From the NCBI GenBank assembly GCA_028278625.1, contig JANQDY010000164.1, forward strand, positions 1-11,765: a DNA stretch of 11,765 nucleotides, read 5' to 3'. This DNA comes from Thermodesulfobacteriota bacterium (lineage in GTDB: Bacteria; Desulfobacterota; DSM-4660; Desulfatiglandales; Desulfatiglandaceae). Shown one piece after another: positions 5,419 through 11,765 of this stretch. Under the pieces are notes generated by a model. It was not told the origin of the DNA, did no database searches, and saw only the letters and a program-made list of their open reading frames with translations. A program made the translations under genes and the position numbers. Each line of letters begins with the position of its first letter. Within the stretch, counting starts at the first letter, position 1.

Positions 5419-8178
5419 ATGAAACCTGAACGCCGGACACGTCAAAAAAGGATCGATCTTCAGCTGGGTCGCGCCGGCTGGGCTGTGGGCAGCAGAAGAT
5501 TGGTTGAAGAGTTGCTGATTGAAAATCGTTCTGCGATAAATGATCCGGAAGGCGAGTACCGAACCAAGAACGAGTTCGTTGACTATGCGCTGATTGATTG
5601 TACCGGTCGATTGCTTGCCATTGTTGAGGCCAAGCGTTCCAGCCGGGATCCTCTTGAAGGCGAACGTCAAGCAGCCGATTATGCAGACGCGATACGTACG
5701 AGACACGGCGTCGACCCCTTCGTTTTCTTGGCTAACGGTGATGAAATCTGGTTTTGGCATCGAACCCTTTATCCGCCTCGGAAGGTCAGCGGGTTCTTCA
5801 CTGAAGACGATTTGTTGAGGCTTGCGCACTTAGATAAATTCGGAAAGCCACTTACAGGTCAGATGCCGCTTGAGCGCATTATCGACCGCGCCTATCAGAT
5901 TGAGGCCGTCAAGACCATCTGCGAACGGATCGAAAACGGCAGGCGGCGTTTTCTCTTTGTGCTGGCCACCGGCACCGGCAAGACACGGGTTGCCGTGGCC
6001 CTGGTGGAATTGCTCCAACGGCTCGAACGTATTCAACGTGTTCTCTTCCTGGCTGACCGGCGGGAGTTGGTAAAGCAGGCCCTCGGCGCTTTTAAAGAAC
6101 ACTTACCCGGCGTGCCCCGTTCATGGATCGAAGGTGGGGCCATCGACAAAGACGCGCGAATCCATCTCGCCACCTATCCCGGCATGATGTCCCTTTATCA
6201 GCGGCTCTCTCCCGGCTATTACGATCTGATCATCGCTGATGAAAGCCACCGATCAATTTACGAGAAAAAGAGCTATGGCGGTATTTTCGATCATTTCGAT
6301 TCTCTGTTGCTCGGTTTAACAGCCACGCCGACCGACTTCATCGACCACAACACCTTCAAACTCTTCGATTGCCTCGACGACAGCCCGACTTTCTACTACG
6401 GATATGATGAGGCGGTGCGGGACAAATATCTTGTTCCTTATCGTCCCGTCCATGTGGCCCGCACGGGATTCCAGATCGAAGGGCTGAAACCCGGCGATCT
6501 CCCCGAAGAGGTCAATCAGCAGGTCCTTGAACAGGGCGTTGATCCTGCTCAGTTCAGTTTCGAAGGATCGGATTTGGAGAAAAAAGTCACCAACACGGGG
6601 ACCAATGACGCCATCGTTCGGGAATTCATGGACAACGCCATCAAAGACGCCGTCGGCACACTGCCGGCCAAGAGTATCATCTTTGCCGTCTCTCACAAGC
6701 ACGCCCTGGAGGTTTATAAGAGTTTCAACCGTCTTTTTCCCGATCTGCAGCGGATAGGGCTCGCCAAAGTCATCGACAGTCATATGGAGCGGGCCGAAAA
6801 AACGCTCGATGACTTCAAAAACAAGGATTTCCCACGCGTGGCGATCTCCGTGGACATGCTTGATACCGGCATCGATGTTCCTCCAATCCGCAACCTTGTT
6901 TTTGCCAAGCCGGTTTTCAGCAAAGTAAAATTCTGGCAGATGCTTGGTCGCGGCACCCGCACCTGGACCGATCCGGTGAACGGCCGAAAGAAGGCGGACT
7001 TTTTGGTCATCGACCACTGGGACAACTTCGATTTTTTCCAAGTCAACAAAGACGGCCGCACAGGCGGCGTGTCAGAGCCTCTGCCGTCACGTCTATTCCG
7101 CTTGCGGCTGGAAAAGCTCCAGATTCTCGCGGGCCGCAGAGATTCCTCATCCACGAGCCATACAATCCGCCAGCTTCGGAACGTTGTGGGCACCTTGCCT
7201 GTTGAAAATATCAACATCGCGCCCCACGCGGAAGAAATCCGTAACCTCTCAGGGAATGACGCACCATGGCGCAATTTGACCGATGAAACAGTCTCGCACC
7301 TTTCCCATACCATCGCTCCGTTATTGCGGTTCTCCATGACCGGATCGTACCCGGAACTGCAATTCGAGAATCAAACCGAACAGTTGGCACTCGCACATCT
7401 CAAAGCGGATACAGAGGGAATTGTCCAACTCCGGGAGCGGGTCGCTGAACACCTCTCGCTCCTTCCGACCAACATCCCCGAGGTTCGACCCCATCTGGAA
7501 GCCCTTGCCGCCGTCCGAACCGATGCTTTTTGGAATCATCTCACATGTCCCCGCATTATGGAGTTGCAGGAGACTTTCGCGCCACTGATGCGGTTTAGAA
7601 ACCGTCGCCCGCCAAGCACATTTGTTCGGCTGTCACTTCCAGACCGGATTAAGCGGCGCCACTGGATTATCTACGGCCCTTCAGGGGAAGGTGCCTTCGC
7701 CGAAACCTACCGTGCGCAGGTGGAAGCCCTTGTGAAGGATCTGGCGGCTGATAATCCGGCCCTGCACCGGCTCCAGAGGGGCGAGGACCTAATGCCGGAC
7801 GATATCGAAGCTATTGCAGACGCGCTGAATGGCCCCGATCTTTTCGTGACTGAAAAACGGCTGCGCGAAGTCTACCAGCAGCCCAAGGCAGAGCTGGGAG
7901 ATTTTCTCCGCCACATTCTCGATGTGGCCCGGCTTCCGTCCCGTGAGGAATCCATCTCACGGGCATTTGACCAATGGGTCCGCCAACATCCGGGGCTCAC
8001 CGCAACCCAGTTGATGTTTGTCCGGACCCTAAGAAAGGCCGTGATGCAAAAGGCGGAGATCACTTCAATCGAGGCATTGAAGAAGCCTCCCTTCAGCACC
8101 ATCGGCGACCCTGAACGACTTTTTAAGAAACGGGAGCTTTCCGAGCTCTTCGAACTTATCACAGACATCGCTGCCTAA
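5419..8178 (+). CDS. hsdR: Type I restriction enzyme subunit R (EcoEI/EcoAI-like)
   Basis: HsdR is the ATP-driven DNA translocase and nuclease of the HsdR2M2S complex. The 919 residues show an N-terminal PD-(D/E)xK nuclease domain (about 1-140) with Asp55 in VDYAL and Glu70-x-Lys72 in IVEAK. Two helicase lobes follow: Walker A ATGTGKT (183-189), the DEAD-box equivalent DESH (274-277), TATP (301-304), DTGIDVP (482-488) and QMLGRGTR (507-514). The C-terminal 250-300 residues fit the EcoEI_R_C type domain that binds the methylase core. EGSDLEKKVTNTGTN (382-396) is a typical type IB HsdR stretch. All catalytic motifs are present and no frameshift is seen. The ATG at 5419 has no good Shine-Dalgarno, but it is the first usable start after an in-frame stop at 5350, and MKPERRTRQKRID...AGW fits family N-termini. 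It lies 82 bases after hicA and 9 bases before hsdM. Confidence 0.95.
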   Translation: MKPERRTRQKRIDLQLGRAGWAVGSRRLVEELLIENRSAINDPEGEYRTKNEFVDYALIDCTGRLLAIVEAKRSSRDPLEGERQAADYADAIRTRHGVDPFVFLANGDEIWFWHRTLYPPRKVSGFFTEDDLLRLAHLDKFGKPLTGQMPLERIIDRAYQIEAVKTICERIENGRRRFLFVLATGTGKTRVAVALVELLQRLERIQRVLFLADRRELVKQALGAFKEHLPGVPRSWIEGGAIDKDARIHLATYPGMMSLYQRLSPGYYDLIIADESHRSIYEKKSYGGIFDHFDSLLLGLTATPTDFIDHNTFKLFDCLDDSPTFYYGYDEAVRDKYLVPYRPVHVARTGFQIEGLKPGDLPEEVNQQVLEQGVDPAQFSFEGSDLEKKVTNTGTNDAIVREFMDNAIKDAVGTLPAKSIIFAVSHKHALEVYKSFNRLFPDLQRIGLAKVIDSHMERAEKTLDDFKNKDFPRVAISVDMLDTGIDVPPIRNLVFAKPVFSKVKFWQMLGRGTRTWTDPVNGRKKADFLVIDHWDNFDFFQVNKDGRTGGVSEPLPSRLFRLRLEKLQILAGRRDSSSTSHTIRQLRNVVGTLPVENINIAPHAEEIRNLSGNDAPWRNLTDETVSHLSHTIAPLLRFSMTGSYPELQFENQTEQLALAHLKADTEGIVQLRERVAEHLSLLPTNIPEVRPHLEALAAVRTDAFWNHLTCPRIMELQETFAPLMRFRNRRPPSTFVRLSLPDRIKRRHWIIYGPSGEGAFAETYRAQVEALVKDLAADNPALHRLQRGEDLMPDDIEAIADALNGPDLFVTEKRLREVYQQPKAELGDFLRHILDVARLPSREESISRAFDQWVRQHPGLTATQLMFVRTLRKAVMQKAEITSIEALKKPPFSTIGDPERLFKKRELSELFELITDIAA

Positions 8179-8187
8179 GGAACTAAC

Positions 8188-10704
8188 ATGCTCTCACCAC
8201 AACTTCGCCGTAAAGTCCACGACCTCTGGTCGCTCTTCTGGTCCTCGGGTCTCTCAAACCCTCTCGTGGCCATCGAGCAGATCACCTACCTGCTTTTCAT
8301 CCGCCAACTGGAAACCCTTGATCGAGATCGGGTAGCCGGTAAAAAGGAATCCATCTATCATAAAGGACCGGACGATCCGAAGGATGCCGACTCTGAAAAG
8401 TGCAGGTGGTCCTATATCCGCCAGAACCCCTCTTTCCAACTGTTCAATGACACCGTATTCCCCTGGCTTCGCGGTCTGGAAGACCGCATCGGCTCCGGGC
8501 AAAACGGCGATACCACACTGGGCCGTATCTCCGGCCGCCTGAGTGATGCCTACTTCATACTCGATGTCAACAAGACGGAAACCCTCAAGCGTGCCGTCAG
8601 CCTCATTGATGATCTTTTTCGCCAGTTGGACACCCGCTCCGTCAATTCCGACATCATGGGCGACATCTTTGAATATCTGCTCGAAGAGGTGAAGGAGTCC
8701 GGTAAAAACGGCCAATTTCGCACGCCGCGCCACGTTATTCGGTTCATGGTGCAGTTGCTCGAACCGGAGCTGGGCAAAAACATTCTCGATCCCGCCTGCG
8801 GCTCCGGCGGCTTCCTCCTCAATTCACTATTGCAATGGAAAGCCCGGCATACCGATAAGGACGTGCTCCGTCTTGAATGGGACGGTACACCCCATGATAT
8901 TTTTCCCGTCTGGCCCAAAGGCAAGCAGTATAATTTCAGTAGCCTCTTTCGTGGCTATGATAATGACCGCACCATGGTCCGTATCGCATGGATGAACCTG
9001 ATTCTGCATGACCTGGAGACGCCGGAGGTCCACCAGCTCGACTCTCTCAGTAAGCGCCTTTCAGAGAATGAAAGCGGAACCTACGACTACATCCTCGCCA
9101 ATCCCCCTTTTACCGGGAACGTGGACCGGGATGATCTGAGCGAAAACCGCCAACGTTTCCCCCGCTCAGTCAAAGGCTCTGCGCCCCTGACCACGAAAAG
9201 TGAATTGCTTTTTGTTTGGCTCATGCTCGATCTTCTTGTAAAAGGCGGTCGCGCCGCCGTTATCGTGCCCGACGGCGTTTTGTTCGGGTCCACCAAGGCC
9301 CACCGGGAACTGCGCCGCCAACTCTTGTTCGAGAACACTCTCGAAGCCGTGGTTTCGCTGCCGCCCAATATGTTTCAGCCCTACTCGGGTGTTAAGACCT
9401 CCATCCTGCTGTTCCAGAAAGCGGGTGAACCTGCGGTTGCCGGCGATGATCCGCGAACACGCGAAGTCTGGTTCTATGAGGTCACCAGCGAGGCCTTCTC
9501 TCTTGATCAGAAACGGAAGGCGCTTTACGGGCAGGACAACGACTTCTGGGATGCATTGGTCAAGTTCAAGGCCTGGAACAATTACCGTCAAGGGAAAGCC
9601 GAAGAGAGGCAGGGCAAGACCCTTGCGGATTTCCGTAGCGCGGCTGTTGCAAAAGGCTATCATCAGCCCGACTACTGGGAGGAGCGTTGGCGCAGCGTGG
9701 ATGACGAGTTCCTTCAAATTTTCCCCGATAAATCCGGCGACAAAGGACGGCCCCATCCACTTCACGAGCTGTGGCCGCAGGATTTTCCGTTCGATCCCGA
9801 CGACCCGCAAGGCACCCGCCAGTATGACGATGTAGTCCTTGCCAGCGTGCGGCCCCAGTTTGAAAAAACCGTCAAGAAGCTGGTGGAAGAGACTGCCAAG
9901 TACACTTACGGAACCGCGAAAAAGTTCGATAAGAATAAAGCACTGGACGCGGCGGCAAAAAACACCAGAGCTCTAGGCACCCAACTGACACGCAAAATTC
10001 GCGAAAGTGGAATTCTCGACCGTGAATTTGATCAGTTCGGCCAAAACGTACTTAAAACTCTTCTCAAAGAAATGACCGCGAAGGTCGAAAAGTGGGTCAG
10101 CCGGGTTCCGATTCCCAAAAAAATAAAGAAGCCCCTTGTCGTGCCTAACAGTTATAGGAACGTTGACGAACCTGCCGTTGAAAAGGCCGTTGAAACCCTC
10201 GAACCGCTGCTGAGAGAATTCGCCAAACTCGATGGCTACAATGTGTGGCGTCGGAGCCTTGACATCAAACCACGCGAGGGCAAACTGACGACGACCGACG
10301 AAGGCGAAGACAAACGCGAGCCGACGCGGCTCAGTTGGATCGTTCCCGTACGGCAATGGGCGGAGATGGAGAGCTGGGGAGAAGACCCCGAGACTCATAA
10401 AACCATCAAGAAACCCACACACCATGATGGGGTGATTGATTCGGAATACCTCACATGGTTGCGGGACGAACTCGAAATTTTCGACAACGACGGCACGGTG
10501 AAAAAGGATTTTCTCGACCGTCTCGACCCCGATTGCATCGAAGCCCTCAATTTCAATCTTTCAGCCGGACGTCACAAGCCCTTTGTTTTTGATCCCGGTG
10601 AACATCGCCCGCCTTCTGAGATCATCAGGGAATTGCAGACCATCCACGAAGAAGTGCAAATGCGTCTCGGGAAACTGTTAGAAATGGTTGGTGGTCCGAG
10701 ATGA
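8188..10704 (+). CDS. hsdM: Type I restriction-modification methyltransferase subunit M, extended
   Basis: HsdM transfers a methyl group from S-adenosylmethionine to N6 of adenine in the site chosen by HsdS. The N-terminal helical HsdM_N-like domain spans about 8-140. The N6-methylase core (about 150-410) has QFRTPRHVIRFMV, the AdoMet motif I LDPACGSGGFLL (200-211) and the catalytic NPPF (305-308), then VPDGVLFGS and GVKTSILLF. The protein is 838 residues, whereas HsdM is usually about 480-560. The excess lies at about 480-780: a lysine/acid-rich, probably helical stretch (545-640) and a segment with LSWIVPVRQWAEMESWGEDPE (714-734). After it comes a normal-looking tail, LNFNLSAGRHKPF, with a helix at 810-834 that should contact HsdS. 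AAGGAA lies 5 bases before the ATG. The stop overlaps the hsdS start as ATGA, so translation is coupled. Confidence 0.95.
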   Translation: MLSPQLRRKVHDLWSLFWSSGLSNPLVAIEQITYLLFIRQLETLDRDRVAGKKESIYHKGPDDPKDADSEKCRWSYIRQNPSFQLFNDTVFPWLRGLEDRIGSGQNGDTTLGRISGRLSDAYFILDVNKTETLKRAVSLIDDLFRQLDTRSVNSDIMGDIFEYLLEEVKESGKNGQFRTPRHVIRFMVQLLEPELGKNILDPACGSGGFLLNSLLQWKARHTDKDVLRLEWDGTPHDIFPVWPKGKQYNFSSLFRGYDNDRTMVRIAWMNLILHDLETPEVHQLDSLSKRLSENESGTYDYILANPPFTGNVDRDDLSENRQRFPRSVKGSAPLTTKSELLFVWLMLDLLVKGGRAAVIVPDGVLFGSTKAHRELRRQLLFENTLEAVVSLPPNMFQPYSGVKTSILLFQKAGEPAVAGDDPRTREVWFYEVTSEAFSLDQKRKALYGQDNDFWDALVKFKAWNNYRQGKAEERQGKTLADFRSAAVAKGYHQPDYWEERWRSVDDEFLQIFPDKSGDKGRPHPLHELWPQDFPFDPDDPQGTRQYDDVVLASVRPQFEKTVKKLVEETAKYTYGTAKKFDKNKALDAAAKNTRALGTQLTRKIRESGILDREFDQFGQNVLKTLLKEMTAKVEKWVSRVPIPKKIKKPLVVPNSYRNVDEPAVEKAVETLEPLLREFAKLDGYNVWRRSLDIKPREGKLTTTDEGEDKREPTRLSWIVPVRQWAEMESWGEDPETHKTIKKPTHHDGVIDSEYLTWLRDELEIFDNDGTVKKDFLDRLDPDCIEALNFNLSAGRHKPFVFDPGEHRPPSEIIRELQTIHEEVQMRLGKLLEMVGGPR

Positions 10705-11690
10705 ACGGCAAAAATTCTTTAACGACCTTCCTGCCTCCAACGTGGCCAATGGTACGACTCAAACATATAGCGTCTATTTGTTATGGGAAGGCTCTACCAA
10801 AGGACGATCGTGAGGAGACTGGCAAGGTACCTGTCTTTGGCTCGTCTAAAACGACAGGTTTTCACGATATTGCGTACCATAGCAAACCATCAATTGTGAT
10901 TGGTCGCAAAGGTTCGGTGGGATCGATCCAATACGTAGATGTTCCATTTTGGCCGATTGATACCGTCTTCTTTCTGGATGATGTATTGCCATGCGTTGAA
11001 CTCCGGTTTCTAGCAGCTGCCATCAATTATTTCGGTCTTGATCGCTACAAAATTGTTGTAGGTGTTCCAGGTATCAACCGAACGGATCTAGAAAACTTTT
11101 GCTTTCCCCTTCCACCCTTGAGTGAACAACAACGGATCGTGGAAATCCTGCATGAGGCCGAGGAAATTCGTCGCCTTCGCGAAATGGCTGAAGCGAAAGC
11201 CTCCAAAACCATTCCCAGTATGTTTATTTCGTTTTTTGGTGATCCAGGAGACAATCCCAATAATTGGCCTAAATATCCCCTTTCCTCTCTAGCAGAGAAG
11301 TACTCTGATGGTCCGTTTGGTTCAAACTTGAAGTCTTCTCACTATACTGATCGAGGTGTTCGCGTGGTCCGCCTTCAGAACATTGGAGTTGGGTCTTTCC
11401 TTGATGATGATCAAGCATTCATCAGCGAAGAACACTTTGAATCACTATCCAAGCATGAGTGTCTACCGGGAGATGTGCTTATCGGAACACTAGGTGATCC
11501 CAATCTCAGAGCTTGCCTTCTTCCGCAGCAAATGGAACGGGCACTTAATAAGGCAGACTGTGTTCAATTTCGTGCAGATCGGTCGATAGTAACAGGCGCT
11601 TACGTGTGCTGGACGTTGAACATGCCAGGAACGCTTCGAATGGCGGAGAGGCTTCAAGCAGGACAGACTAGTGTCATGTCACGCTTGTAA
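10701..11690 (+). CDS. hsdS: Type I restriction-modification specificity subunit S, C-terminally truncated
   Basis: HsdS chooses the two half-sites of the bipartite target. The 329 residues contain a complete first target-recognition domain (TWPMVRLKHIASICYGK start, about 14-130), then the conserved spacer FPLPPLSEQQRIVEILHEAEEIRRLREM (135-162) with its long helix, and a second recognition domain starting at WPKYPLSSLAEKYSDGPFGSNLKSSHY (189-215). The second half reaches GDVLIGTLGDPN and LNKADCVQFRAD, then ends at GQTSVMSRL. In intact relatives this point is followed by the distal PLPPLxxQ segment and a second helix, normally giving about 400-430 residues, so roughly 80-100 residues are missing. 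None of the three frames after 11690 restores them, and IS-like sequence begins there. GC content in two sampled 60-base lines is 43-45%, against about 55% in an hsdR line. Function is uncertain: the remaining half may dimerise or the complex may be inactive. Confidence 0.88.
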   Translation: MNGKNSLTTFLPPTWPMVRLKHIASICYGKALPKDDREETGKVPVFGSSKTTGFHDIAYHSKPSIVIGRKGSVGSIQYVDVPFWPIDTVFFLDDVLPCVELRFLAAAINYFGLDRYKIVVGVPGINRTDLENFCFPLPPLSEQQRIVEILHEAEEIRRLREMAEAKASKTIPSMFISFFGDPGDNPNNWPKYPLSSLAEKYSDGPFGSNLKSSHYTDRGVRVVRLQNIGVGSFLDDDQAFISEEHFESLSKHECLPGDVLIGTLGDPNLRACLLPQQMERALNKADCVQFRADRSIVTGAYVCWTLNMPGTLRMAERLQAGQTSVMSRL

Positions 11691-11691
11691 T

Positions 11692-11728
11692 GTCGTATAA
11701 AATATGATATCCTCCTTTTATAAACGAC
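11692..11728 (+). repeat. Imperfect inverted repeat (stem-loop) at IS-like end
   Basis: GTCGTATAAAA (11692-11702) and TTTTATAAACGAC (11716-11728) are complementary over 5 + 6 base pairs with a two-base AA bulge (11722-11723) and a 13-base loop. The two bases TC and then T5 follow, so it could act as a weak Rho-independent terminator stopping read-through from hsdRMS into the downstream gene. It could instead be a protein-binding site. Confidence 0.5.
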
Positions 11729-11749
11729 TCTTTTTGGGGAGGATCGATT

Positions 11750-11765
11750 GTGAAGAAATTCATTG
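11750..11765 (+). CDS. Start of a gene, probably a transposase (runs off right edge)
   Basis: Only five codons are visible: a GTG followed by codons for KKFI. The start is supported by a strong GGGGAGGA site with 6-base spacing, and the overlapping TTG at 11748 is excluded because it is followed at once by TGA. Several transposase families begin with a similar MKKF sequence, but five residues cannot establish this. The call rests on position, immediately inside a sequence that truncates hsdS. Confidence 0.4.

Larger units (their letters stand above)
11691..11765 (+). mobile_element. Probable left end of an insertion sequence interrupting hsdS
   Basis: Directly after the premature hsdS stop the sequence turns AT-rich and shows an inverted repeat (arms 11692-11702 and 11716-11728), a T5 run (11731-11735), the ribosome site GGGGAGGA (11736-11743) and a GTG-started frame. 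This is a common layout for an IS end with its transposase. The exact boundary is unclear: the TAA of hsdS (11688-11690) may already be IS sequence or part of a target duplication. The right end, the terminal repeat partner and the rest of hsdS lie outside the window, so the family cannot be named. Confidence 0.5.

Noticed and set aside
6316..7041. 241-codon open frame on the minus strand inside hsdR
   Set aside because: It lies opposite conserved helicase motifs and has no family pattern of its own, so it is a shadow frame.
11678..11690. The premature hsdS stop as a sequencing error or simple frameshift
   Set aside because: None of the three downstream frames continues the HsdS pattern, and the sequence character changes at the same point, so a junction explains it better.
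11691..11765. Assignment of the IS-like end to the IS1380 family because of the KKFI start
   Set aside because: Five residues are not enough, and the end does not begin with the CCT I would expect for that family.
1..11765. CRISPR arrays, tRNA or rRNA genes, retron- or DGR-like structures
   Set aside because: No regularly spaced repeats, no tRNA-like cloverleaf and no reverse transcriptase motif were seen. The intergenic gaps are too short for most of these.

Overview
The window looks like chromosomal DNA of a moderately GC-rich anaerobe. Deltaproteobacteria/Desulfobacterota is my best guess, from the style of the Mo-enzyme, the thiamine genes and the long HsdM, but no marker here proves it. 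There is almost no empty DNA: the largest gap is 191 bases.

Left part, minus strand (1-2524): a compact unit read right to left, thiL (thiamine-phosphate kinase) > thiM (hydroxyethylthiazole kinase) > an AI-2E/PerM-family membrane protein that runs off the left edge. A consensus-like promoter lies just upstream of thiL. Its leader is too short for a TPP riboswitch. ThiM and ThiL cover thiazole salvage and the last step to thiamine diphosphate. The membrane protein has no known link to them beyond tight spacing.

Middle, plus strand (2716-4764): a divergently transcribed, stand-alone molybdopterin oxidoreductase of 682 residues. It carries a 4Fe-4S cluster motif and a likely Mo-ligand cysteine, has no Tat signal and has no partner subunit nearby. 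It has its own promoter candidate.

Right part, plus strand (4899-11765): a defence cluster. A small HicB antitoxin-HicA toxin pair (antitoxin first) is followed after 82 bases by a complete hsdR and hsdM and then hsdS of a type I restriction-modification system. HsdR resembles the EcoEI/EcoAI (type IB) group. HsdM is unusually long, with about 300 extra residues between the methyltransferase core and the HsdS-contacting tail. HsdS, joined to hsdM by an ATGA overlap, stops at residue 329 inside its second target-recognition half. An AT-rich sequence with an inverted repeat, a strong Shine-Dalgarno and a GTG-started reading frame follows immediately, which looks like the left end of an insertion sequence that has cut hsdS. 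The type I system is therefore probably altered in specificity or inactive in modification and restriction.

I see no clearly new system. The points most worth a second look are the broken hsdS/IS junction, the HsdM insertion and the orphan Mo-enzyme.
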